From NCBI GenBank assembly GCA_027058735.1, contig JALURZ010000081.1, positions 1 to 25,380 of the forward strand: a DNA stretch of 25,380 nt. Reading direction: 5' to 3'. The position numbers were made by a program, and so were the translations under genes. The notes under the pieces were generated by a model. That model ran no database searches, was not told the origin of the DNA, and worked only from the letters and a program-made list of their open reading frames with translations. This stretch comes from Hyphomicrobiales bacterium (GTDB taxonomy: Bacteria; Pseudomonadota; Alphaproteobacteria; Rhizobiales; JALURZ01). Shown piece after piece: positions 16,920 through 24,099 of this stretch (positions are counted from its first letter, which is position 1; the number at the start of each line of letters is the position of its first letter).

Positions 16920-17894
16920 ATGTGGGATTTTGACCTTTCCGATGCCCTGGGCGCGATGGCGCGCACGGCCCCGTTCATTGCGCTGCGTGTCGTGGTCTAT
17001 GCGGGGATTTCGGCTCTCTACATTGTCGTCACGGGGGTTTCGGGCGCCATCGGCTTTTTCCTGACCTCGTTTGCGGGTGGTCAGGGCTCGGGCGGCGTCT
17101 ATGGCGGGTTGCTGGGCTTTGGCGCGGTGTCGGGGCTGCTCTATCTGGGCCGCGAATATATCCTTTATCTGGTCAAGGCCGGCCATGTGGCCGTGCTCGT
17201 CGAGGTGATGGACGGGCGCGAACTGCCCACCGGCAAGGGCCAGATCGAATATGGCGCGGACATCGTCAAAAAGCGGTTTGCCGAAAGTTCCGTCCTGTTC
17301 GCCATCGACCAGACCGTCAAGGCGGTCCTCAGGACCATGACCCGCGTTCTCAATACGGTCTCCATGGTGCTGCCGATCCCGGGCCTGAGAAATCTCGCCC
17401 AACTCATCAGCGCCATCTTGCGCATGTCGGTCACCTATGTGGACGAGATCATTCTCGCCGATATCCTGCGCACCCGCACGGCAAACCCCTGGGGCTCGGG
17501 GCGCAGGGCGCTGGTCTTGTATGCGCAAAACTATCTGGTAATGGTCAAGAACGCCGCCTGGCTGTGGCTGCTGATGTGGGCGGCGACCCTCGTTATCTTC
17601 TTCGTCACGCTGGCGCCGGTGGCGGGCCTGATCGCCCTGTTCCCCGGCAATATCGGGTTCTTGTCCTTCGTCCTCGCCTTCATCTTCGCCTGGTCGCTGA
17701 AGGCGGCCCTGCTCGAGCCGCTGGCGATCTATGCGCTCATGCAGGTCTATTTCCGCACGGTCGAGGGCCAGACGCCGGACCGCGAATGGCAACGGCGCCT
17801 CGAACAGGCATCGGACCAGTTCCGGGAAATGTCGCAAAAGGCGCGTGAAGTCTTTTCCGCGCCGCGCCGCGAGGCCGATCGGGCCGGCCCATGA
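16920..17894 (+). CDS. Polytopic inner-membrane protein of unknown function
   Basis: A 324-residue membrane protein I do not recognise. Hydrophobic segments are visible at about residues 18-50 (APFIALRVVVYAGISALYIV and VSGAIGFFL), 62-85 (GGLLGFGAVSGLLYLGREYI), 140-170 (weaker), 225-255 (AAWLWLLMWAATLVIFFVTL and on) and 258-290. The last 35 residues are hydrophilic and charged, with a possible short coiled coil (REWQRRLEQASDQFREMSQK), and probably lie in the cytoplasm. A notable central stretch is TYVDEIILADILRTRTANPW, next to RRALVLYAQNYL. ATG 16920 (MWDFDLSDALG) is chosen because AAGGA lies about 11 bases ahead. Its stop overlaps the start of the molybdenum hydroxylase as ATGA, so the two are translationally coupled and may share a process, although no function can be named. 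Confidence 0.8.
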   Translation: MWDFDLSDALGAMARTAPFIALRVVVYAGISALYIVVTGVSGAIGFFLTSFAGGQGSGGVYGGLLGFGAVSGLLYLGREYILYLVKAGHVAVLVEVMDGRELPTGKGQIEYGADIVKKRFAESSVLFAIDQTVKAVLRTMTRVLNTVSMVLPIPGLRNLAQLISAILRMSVTYVDEIILADILRTRTANPWGSGRRALVLYAQNYLVMVKNAAWLWLLMWAATLVIFFVTLAPVAGLIALFPGNIGFLSFVLAFIFAWSLKAALLEPLAIYALMQVYFRTVEGQTPDREWQRRLEQASDQFREMSQKAREVFSAPRREADRAGP

Positions 17895-20278
17895 AGAAGT
17901 TCGGCATCGGCCAGCCGGTCCGGCGCACGGAAGATGCGCGTTTTCTGACCGGAGCCGCCACCTACGTCGCCGACATGACGGTGGATGGCGAGGCGCACGG
18001 CGTGGTCCTGCGCTCACCCCACGCCCACGCCCGCATCGCCAGCATGGATACCGCCGCCGCGGCGCAGGGCGAAGGCGTGCTCGGTATTTTCACCGGCGCC
18101 GATTTCGCGCGGGCCGGACTTGGACCCATCCCCTGCATCGCCAGCGTCAAAACCGCGGATGGCGCGCCGATCGCGGTGCCGCCGCGCCCGGCGCTGGCCG
18201 CCGACAGGGTGCGCTATGCGGGGGAACCTGTCGCCTTCATCATCGCCGAGACCCTCGATCAGGCGGAAACCGCGGGCGATCTCGTGATGGTTGACTACGA
18301 GCCGTTGCCGCCGGCCTGCGATCTGGCATCCGCGCTCGACCCGGCCACGCCGGTCATCTGGCCGGACAACGGGTCCAACGAGGCCTTTCACTTCGTGGCC
18401 GGCAATCGCGAGGCCGCCGAAAAGGCGCTTGGCGCGGCGGATCATGTCGTCACGCTCGATCTGGTCAACAACCGGGTGGCGCCGGTGACCATGGAGACCC
18501 GTGGCGTGATCGCGGCCCACGACAGCGCCAGCGGACGGTTCACGGTGCACGGGTCGCTGCAGGGCGTCCACGGCCAGCGCACCTTGCTGGCCAACGCCAT
18601 ATTCGGGATCGACCCGGACCTGATCCGCATTATCGCGCCCGAAGTGGGCGGCAGCTTCGGGTCGAAGAACTTTGTCTATCCCGAACTGGTCCTCGCCATG
18701 TGGGCGGCGCGCGAACTCGGCCGGCCGGTCAAGTGGATCGCCACGCGCATGGAGAGCTTCATCAGCGACATTCATGCGCGCGACCACGTCACCCACGCCG
18801 AACTCGGCGTTTCGGCGGATGGCCGGATGCTGGCGCTCAAGATGGAGACCATCGCCAACATGGGCGCCTATCTTTCGCCCTTCGGACCGCATATTCCCAC
18901 CAATGCGCAGATGACGGTCGTTGGTGGGATATACGATATTCCCGCGGCCGTGCTCGATGTGCGCGGCGCCTTCACCAACACCGTGCCCCTCGATGCCTAT
19001 CGCGGCGCCGGGCGTCCGGAGGCCAATTTCGTGATCGAACGGCTGGTCGATCTCGCCGCCGCCGCTGTCGATATCGACCCGGTGGAAATGCGCAGGCAAA
19101 ACGCCATCACCACATTCCCGCACCAAACCGCGCTGGGCAACACCATTGACTGCGGCGGTTTCGGCCCGCTGATCGACAAGGCGCTCAAGGCCGGCGACCG
19201 GCACGGATACGCCGCCCGCCAGGCGGCCTCGGCGGCGCGCGGGAAACTGCGCGGTTTCGGCCTGACCAGTTATCTGGAAAGCACCCTGGGCGCACCCGAC
19301 GAGATGGCCTCGATCCGTATCGAAAACGGGCGCATCGAGATCGCCACCGGCACCCAGTCCACCGGGCAGGGGCATGAAACCGCATTTGCCCAGATGGTGC
19401 ATGACATGACCGGTATCGCCCTTGAGCAGATCGTCTATGTACAGGCGGACACGGGCAGAATCGCGTCGGGATACGGTCATGGCGGGTCGCGCTCGCTGAC
19501 CATCGCCGGCGGGGCGCTGTTCGGGGCGGTCGGAACCTTCAAGGAAAAATGCCGCGAGGCCGCCGCCCATCTGCTGGAAGCCGCCCCCGCCGACATCGAG
19601 ATCGCGGATGGCGCCTGCGTCATTGCCGGCACCGACCGCAGGATCGCCATCGTCGATCTGGCCGGCGCGCTCGCCGCCTCGCCCCTGCCCGGCGGCGATG
19701 GCGATGCCAGTCTCGCGACCCTGGACACTTACACGCGCGGCGGCGTCAGCTTCCCCAACGGCTGCGATGTGGCGGAAGTGGAAATCGATCCCGATACCGG
19801 TGCGGTAACGCTGGAACGCTTCACGGTGGTTGACGATTTCGGGCGCATTCTCAATCCCCTGCTGGTGGAGGGACAGGTGCATGGCGGCCTCGCCCAGGGA
19901 ATCGGACAGGCGCTGATGGAACAGGCCGCCTACGATCCCGCATCGGGCCAGCTCGTCGCCGGCTCCCTGATGGACTATACGATACCGCGCGCCGATGACC
20001 TGCCCGCACTGACGGTCGAACTGGATCAGCACCACCCCACCGCGCTCAACCCGCTGGGCGTCAAGGGCTGTGGCGAGGCCGGCTGCACGGGCTCGCCGGC
20101 GGCGCTGGTGGGGGCTGTGTGCGATGCCCTGCGCGACTTTGGCATCACCCACATCGACATGCCGCTCACCGCGCAAAAGGTCTGGCGGGCGATCCAGGGG
20201 GCGCGCGCGCAGCGCCGCGCGGGCGATCGCGACGCCATCCTCGCCACCTCACATATCGGCGCGAAACCCGCCCGTTGA
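17891..20278 (+). CDS. Xanthine dehydrogenase/CoxL-family molybdopterin-binding subunit, orphan
   Basis: A 795-residue large subunit of the molybdenum hydroxylase family. The start GIGQPVRRTEDARFLTGAATYVAD is the standard opening of CoxL-like proteins. The a/b hammerhead domain is followed by Mo-cofactor segments: APEVGGSFGSKNF, RGAGRPEANFVIERL, GTQSTGQGHETAFAQM and GYGHGGSRS. The catalytic Glu is Glu729 in GVKGCGEAG. The active-site loop at residues 369-375 is AYRGAGR, not the AYxCSFR of true CO dehydrogenase, so aerobic CO oxidation is unlikely; an aldehyde or N-heterocycle hydroxylase is more plausible. The FAD (CoxM) and 2Fe-2S (CoxS) subunits that normally complete such enzymes are not adjacent. 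Its ATG overlaps the upstream membrane-protein stop. Confidence 0.92.
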   Translation: MKKFGIGQPVRRTEDARFLTGAATYVADMTVDGEAHGVVLRSPHAHARIASMDTAAAAQGEGVLGIFTGADFARAGLGPIPCIASVKTADGAPIAVPPRPALAADRVRYAGEPVAFIIAETLDQAETAGDLVMVDYEPLPPACDLASALDPATPVIWPDNGSNEAFHFVAGNREAAEKALGAADHVVTLDLVNNRVAPVTMETRGVIAAHDSASGRFTVHGSLQGVHGQRTLLANAIFGIDPDLIRIIAPEVGGSFGSKNFVYPELVLAMWAARELGRPVKWIATRMESFISDIHARDHVTHAELGVSADGRMLALKMETIANMGAYLSPFGPHIPTNAQMTVVGGIYDIPAAVLDVRGAFTNTVPLDAYRGAGRPEANFVIERLVDLAAAAVDIDPVEMRRQNAITTFPHQTALGNTIDCGGFGPLIDKALKAGDRHGYAARQAASAARGKLRGFGLTSYLESTLGAPDEMASIRIENGRIEIATGTQSTGQGHETAFAQMVHDMTGIALEQIVYVQADTGRIASGYGHGGSRSLTIAGGALFGAVGTFKEKCREAAAHLLEAAPADIEIADGACVIAGTDRRIAIVDLAGALAASPLPGGDGDASLATLDTYTRGGVSFPNGCDVAEVEIDPDTGAVTLERFTVVDDFGRILNPLLVEGQVHGGLAQGIGQALMEQAAYDPASGQLVAGSLMDYTIPRADDLPALTVELDQHHPTALNPLGVKGCGEAGCTGSPAALVGAVCDALRDFGITHIDMPLTAQKVWRAIQGARAQRRAGDRDAILATSHIGAKPAR

Positions 20279-20369
20279 ACGGCATTTGCACGGTCCATCA
20301 AGCCCGGTGATGAACCGATCAGCACAATTCATGAGACCGGCGCCTGTAGCGCGCGGTAGAACATGTCCC

Positions 20370-20978
20370 ATGCACACGCTCTATTCGATGCAGGAATCGG
20401 GAAACTGTTACAAGCTGCGCCTGGCCATGGCGCAACTGGGCGTGCCGTTTCGCATCATCGACATGGATACCCGGAAGGGCGACACCCGCAGCGAAGAGTT
20501 CCTGAACATCAATCCCAACGGCAAGGTGCCGATACTCGTTCTTGAAGATGGCCGGGTCCTGAGCGAATCCAACGCCACCTTGTTCTATCTCGCCCATGGC
20601 AGCGCCCTGCTGCCCGATGACACCTTCGGGCAGGCCGACGCCCTGCGCTGGATGTTCTTCGAGCAATACAGCCATGAGCCCTATATCGCGGTCGCCCGTT
20701 CCCGGCTCCATCTGCTCGCCAGGCGCGAGGAAAACAAAGACCGGATCGGCGAATGGCACGAGCGCGGCCACGCCGCCCTCAAGGTCATGGACCGGCATCT
20801 GGGCGAGCGGGATTTTTTCACCGGCGCGCGCTACTCCATCGCCGATATCGCGCTTTACGCCTATACACATGTCGCCGCCGAGGGTGATTTCGATCTGCGC
20901 CCCTACGGCCATATCAACGCCTGGCTGGCCCGCATCGCCGCGCAGCCGGGCCATGTGGATATCGCCTGGCGGCCCTGA
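20370..20978 (+). CDS. Glutathione S-transferase family protein
   Basis: A 202-residue GST-fold protein. The N-terminal thioredoxin-like domain (residues 1 to about 78) has MHTLYSMQESGNCYKLRLAM, the cis-proline motif NPNGKVPIL and the glutathione-contacting SESNATLFYLA. The C-terminal all-helical domain contains GARYSIADIALYAYTHVA, the conserved N-capping box of GSTs. The ATG at 20370 is chosen because homologs begin at this strand; the frame is open further upstream but overlaps the molybdenum hydroxylase. The ribosome site is weak. Substrate cannot be inferred. It follows the hydroxylase after 91 bases on the same strand and could be cotranscribed; the ArsR-type regulator follows 105 bases later. 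Confidence 0.92.
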   Translation: MHTLYSMQESGNCYKLRLAMAQLGVPFRIIDMDTRKGDTRSEEFLNINPNGKVPILVLEDGRVLSESNATLFYLAHGSALLPDDTFGQADALRWMFFEQYSHEPYIAVARSRLHLLARREENKDRIGEWHERGHAALKVMDRHLGERDFFTGARYSIADIALYAYTHVAAEGDFDLRPYGHINAWLARIAAQPGHVDIAWRP

Positions 20979-21062
20979 GCACGCTGTCCTTCGCCCAGAA
21001 AAGGCCGTCCGGATTTGTCCGGCGCCCAACGCGGGCCTGAGGCCGGCATTGCCGCGCCACAA

Positions 21063-21084
21063 TACTTCGATTATGATCGAAGTA
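21063..21084. promoter_or_regulatory. Palindromic operator overlapping the ArsR-type gene start
   Basis: TACTTCGAT at 21063-21071 and ATCGAAGTA at 21076-21084 form a perfect 9-bp inverted repeat with a 4-base spacer. The last A is also the first base of the regulator's ATG. Size and symmetry fit a dimeric winged-helix repressor, so autorepression of the following gene is the simplest reading. No second copy was noticed near the GST or transporter genes. Confidence 0.75.
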
Positions 21085-21758
21085 TGAAAGAAGGACCCGA
21101 TATTGCCCGCCTCGGTTCGCTGATTGGCGATCCGGCGCGCGCCAACATGCTCACCGCGCTGATGAGCGGCAAGGCGCTCACCGCCAGCGAACTGGCGCTG
21201 GAGGCGAGCGTGACGGTGCAGACCGCGAGCGCCCATCTGGGCAAGCTGAACGCCGGCGGGCTGCTGCGGCAAAGAAAGCAGGGCCGCCACCGCTATTTCG
21301 CCCTGGCCGATGAGGATGTCGGCCATCTGCTGGAAGGCATGATGGGACTGGCGGCAAGGAAAGGCCACATGCGCACCACAACCGGCCCCAGGGACCCGGC
21401 CATGCGCAAGGCGCGCGTGTGCTACAACCATCTGGCGGGCGAGCTCGCCGTTCACATGTTTGATGGGCTGGTGGCGAAAGGGCATCTGCTCGAAACGGGC
21501 GATGAACTGGAACTCACGGCCGGCGGCCGCGCCCTGATGGCCGGGCTGGGCATTGATCTTGAGGCCATCGGATCATCCAGGCGGCCGCTGTGCCGGGCCT
21601 GCCTCGACTGGAGTGCGCGGCGCAGCCATCTGGCCGGTTCGCTCGGCGTTGCTCTGATGGAGCGGTTCTGCCAGCTTGGCTGGGCGAGACGGGAAGCCGG
21701 CACGCGCGCCGTGGTTTTTTCCGCGCGCGGTGAAAAGGAGTTCCTACGGACCTTTTGA
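21084..21758 (+). CDS. ArsR-type winged-helix transcriptional regulator with extended C-terminus
   Basis: A 224-residue regulator, about twice the length of a plain ArsR protein. Residues 5-95 form the winged helix: IARLGSLIGDPARANMLTAL, then the helix-turn-helix in ALTASELALEASVTVQTASAHL, then LNAGGLLRQRKQGRHRYFAL for the wing. The C-terminal half (KARVCYNHLAGELAVHMFDG, AGLGIDLEAI, RPLCRACLDWSARRSHLAGSLG) is a separate domain with the CRACLDWSARR segment common in this longer subfamily; ligands are not known to me. It has three cysteines (in RVCYN and LCRACL), but no classic ArsR metal motif such as ELCVCDL. The ATG overlaps a perfect palindromic operator. Its 3' end overlaps that of the convergent transporter gene by 15 bases. 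Confidence 0.88.
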   Translation: MKEGPDIARLGSLIGDPARANMLTALMSGKALTASELALEASVTVQTASAHLGKLNAGGLLRQRKQGRHRYFALADEDVGHLLEGMMGLAARKGHMRTTTGPRDPAMRKARVCYNHLAGELAVHMFDGLVAKGHLLETGDELELTAGGRALMAGLGIDLEAIGSSRRPLCRACLDWSARRSHLAGSLGVALMERFCQLGWARREAGTRAVVFSARGEKEFLRTF

Positions 21759-22667
21759 GGCCGCCCTGCCGGGCCAGACCCGGCGCACCAGCCGCCCGTC
21801 GATCAGGGCAAGTCCCAAAAATATGACCACCATGCCCGCCAGCGCCGAAAGCAGAGGCCGCTCGCCCAGAAACGCGGCCCCGAGCAGGATCGCGCCGGGG
21901 GGAATGAGAAACGTGACCAGCAGCAGATTGGTGGCCCCGGCCAGGGCCAGAATGCGGAAATAGAGCACATAGGCCAGCGCCGTGCTCAAGGTGCCCAGCC
22001 CGATCAGCGCGGCGGCAAGCTCAAGAGTGATCGCCTGCAGGGAGCCGATGCCGGAAGCCAGCGCCAGCGGCGTCATCATGAGCGTCGAACCGGCCAGCAT
22101 GCCGGTGGCCGCGACCGCTGGATCGAGGCCCTTCAGCCGCCGTCCATAAAGCCCCGCGAGCCCATAGAAACACGCCGCCGCCAGTACGGCGAGCTGATGC
22201 AGACTGTCCGCGCGCAGCCCGCCCAACGCGCCCGGTCCGATCAACAGGGCAACGCCGAGAAAGCCGACGACAACGCCAACCGCGCGATTGCGCGTCAACC
22301 GCTCGTCGCGGGTCAGCATATGGGCCAGCAGAACCGTGAACAGCGGCGTCGTCGCATTGAGAATGGCCGCGACACCGCTTTCGATGCCGCTTTGCGCCCA
22401 GGCGATCAGCGTGAACGGCAACGCGTTGTTGAGCGCCCCCATCACGACGAGCATGCCCCATATGCGGGCATCCGCTGGCATGGCGATCCCGCGCACGCGC
22501 ACATAGCCATAGAGCGCCACGGCCCCGAGCAACACCCGGCAGGTGACCACGACGATGGGAGGCATACGGCGCACCGCGACCTCAACGAAGAAGAACGATC
22601 CCGCCCACAAAAGCGCCAGCGCGATCAACAGCCCCCAGGCCGTCGGGCTCATCTGCCGGGCGCTCAT
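21744..22667 (-). CDS. EamA/DMT-superfamily transporter
   Basis: A 307-residue inner-membrane protein with the ten-helix, two-repeat organisation of EamA (drug/metabolite) transporters. The first repeat begins WGLLIALALLWAGSFFFVEVAV and includes ALPFTLIAWAQSGIESGVAAILNATTPLFTVLLA, the characteristic EamA segment. The second repeat includes GLGTLSTALAYVLYFRILALAGATNLLLVTFLIPPGAILLGAAFLGE. Such proteins usually export amino acids, metabolites or drugs; the substrate cannot be told. The frame allows ATG 22691, but the ATG at 22667 (MSARQMSPTAWG) has GGAGGA about 7 bases ahead, so I prefer it. It is convergent with, and overlaps, the ArsR-type gene, and lies downstream of metF on the same strand. 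Confidence 0.92.
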   Translation of the reverse strand: MSARQMSPTAWGLLIALALLWAGSFFFVEVAVRRMPPIVVVTCRVLLGAVALYGYVRVRGIAMPADARIWGMLVVMGALNNALPFTLIAWAQSGIESGVAAILNATTPLFTVLLAHMLTRDERLTRNRAVGVVVGFLGVALLIGPGALGGLRADSLHQLAVLAAACFYGLAGLYGRRLKGLDPAVAATGMLAGSTLMMTPLALASGIGSLQAITLELAAALIGLGTLSTALAYVLYFRILALAGATNLLLVTFLIPPGAILLGAAFLGERPLLSALAGMVVIFLGLALIDGRLVRRVWPGRAASKGP

Positions 22668-22770
22668 GGGCCATCCTCCGCGCGAAGCCATTTAACAATC
22701 GGCACAACACCACCCGCGCCGCCAGACGCGCCACCCGTTTCTTGCGAACCGTGCTGTGTTTGCTCTGGCT

Positions 22771-23718
22771 TCACCCGGCGTCCGGCAACCGCGCACGCGT
22801 GATAGCCTCCGCGATGGCCTCGGCGCTCTGCAGCGGGGCCATCAGGTGAAGGCCGGAAATAGCGCCGATCTCGCGCAGCGCGCCCATCTGTTCGGCGCAG
22901 ATGCGGATGCCCTCCTCGCGGGGATCCTTTGCGCCCTCGAGCCGGGCGATCATGTCGTCGGGGACGGAGACGCCGAACAGATTGTCGTTGATCCAGCGCG
23001 CCGAGCGGGCAGAGGCCAGCGGGCCGGTGCCGGCGATAATCCTGACCCGTTCGGTGATCCCTTCTTCATGCAGTCTGGAGAAATACCGCCGCGCGACCGC
23101 CGGATCGAAACAGAACTGGGTCTGCACGAACTGCGCCCCGGCCTGTGCTTTCGCGGCCAACCCGTCCGGGGTCCAGCCGGCCGGCGGATCGAAAGGCGTA
23201 TCCGCGGCCCCGATAAACAGATACGGCGGCGATACGATTTCGCGGCCCCACGGCAGTTTGCCGTCAACCGACATGCTGCGTGCCATCGCCATGACGCCGC
23301 GGCTGTCGAGATCGTGAACCTCGCGCGCATCGGGCACATCGCCTTTCGCCGCGCTGTCCCCGTGCAGAATCAGAAAATTGCCGACCCCATGAGCGGCCGC
23401 ACCAAGAAAATCACCGGCAAGGGCGATCCGGTTGCGATCGCGGCAGGTCACCTGCGCCACCGGCTCATATCCGGCGGACCTGAGCATGGCGGCGGCCGCA
23501 AAGCTCGACATCGCGGCGCGCGCGCCGGCCGCATCGGTGACGTTGATGGCGCTCACCAGGCCTTCGAGGGGGCGGGCCCGGGCGATCAGGTCCTCGCGCG
23601 CCGCCGACAGGGGCGGCACGATTTCCGCGGTCAGGACAAACCGTCCCGCCTCAAGGTCGCGTTGCAGGGTGCCGGTCTGATTCATGGGCGGGGGCGTATT
23701 GCTGGTTTCGCGCGCCAT
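22771..23718 (-). CDS. metF: Methylenetetrahydrofolate reductase family protein
   Basis: A 315-residue flavoprotein of the MetF family, which reduces 5,10-methylene-THF to 5-methyl-THF for methionine synthesis. The active-site Glu lies in FVLTAEIVPPLSA, equivalent to the FEFFPP Glu of E. coli MetF. AINVTDA, VAQVTCRDRNRIALAGDFLGA and LILHGDSA (the flavin-contacting Asp) follow in the expected order, then FVQTQFCFDPAVARRYFSRL and the C-terminal GIRICAEQMGALREIGAISGLHLMAP. The wording is closer to the non-enterobacterial branch that often acts with partner proteins, so the gene name is used broadly. ATG 23718 is taken as the first in frame; ATG 23685 is possible, and neither has a strong ribosome site. 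The divergent glycosyltransferase lies 381 bases away. Confidence 0.88.
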   Translation of the reverse strand: MARETSNTPPPMNQTGTLQRDLEAGRFVLTAEIVPPLSAAREDLIARARPLEGLVSAINVTDAAGARAAMSSFAAAAMLRSAGYEPVAQVTCRDRNRIALAGDFLGAAAHGVGNFLILHGDSAAKGDVPDAREVHDLDSRGVMAMARSMSVDGKLPWGREIVSPPYLFIGAADTPFDPPAGWTPDGLAAKAQAGAQFVQTQFCFDPAVARRYFSRLHEEGITERVRIIAGTGPLASARSARWINDNLFGVSVPDDMIARLEGAKDPREEGIRICAEQMGALREIGAISGLHLMAPLQSAEAIAEAITRARLPDAG

Positions 23719-23973
23719 GGACGGGGTCCGGCGGGCCGGTCACGAGACGCGCACCTTATCGGCAATCGCGGGTCAATAACAACCGTCAACATGGACCTTC
23801 GGGCGCGCCACATTGCTGCCGCGGAATGACCGCGGAAGCCACACGGAAATCCGGAAATACGGCCGCATTCGCGCCATAGAAAGGATGAACGGTCCGGCTG
23901 CCTGCGAGATCACCCCCCCATGACATCTGCATTCCTGCGCAAATTATCGGCGCGCGCGGCCCCGTGCCAGGCG

Positions 23974-24000
23974 CATCTCAACGGCATCTCAACGGCATCT
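23974..24000. repeat. Short 11-bp tandem repeat (2.5 copies)
   Basis: CATCTCAACGG occurs at 23974-23984 and 23985-23995, with a partial third copy (CATCT) to 24000. The 11-base period shifts frame, so it argues against this stretch being the coding N-terminus of the downstream gene. Confidence 0.85.
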
Positions 24001-24013
24001 GCCCGTGTTTTCG

Positions 24014-24047
24014 GTTGCGTTTGCAGCAGATGCAAACTAAACGCAAC
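24014..24047. promoter_or_regulatory. Nested palindrome upstream of the glycosyltransferase
   Basis: GTTGCGTTT at 24014-24022 is the reverse complement of AAACGCAAC at 24039-24047. Inside it, TTTGCA at 24020-24025 matches TGCAAA at 24031-24036. The structure lies 52 bases before the preferred GTG start and could be an operator or a leader hairpin. This 381-base intergenic region (23719-24099) shows no convincing promoter or gene otherwise. Confidence 0.5.
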
Positions 24048-24099
24048 GGCGTTGGGGCGTGCTTTTCCGCGGTCATGGCGCGCCGGTTGTCGAGGGGTG

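Noticed and set aside
18014..20176. 720-codon open frame on the minus strand opposite the molybdenum hydroxylase
   Set aside because: Same reason: it mirrors a well-supported gene, has a low-complexity Arg/Gly/Asp/His composition and no recognisable domain or ribosome site.
17891..20278. Carbon monoxide dehydrogenase large subunit (CoxL form I)
   Set aside because: The active-site loop is AYRGAGR instead of the Cys-containing AYxCSFR loop, and coxM and coxS are not adjacent.
23920..24099. ATG 23920 as the start of the glycosyltransferase
   Set aside because: The frame is open, but the interval contains an 11-bp tandem repeat and a nested palindrome, is Cys- and Arg-rich in translation, and lacks a ribosome site. 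A later start is more likely, though not proven.
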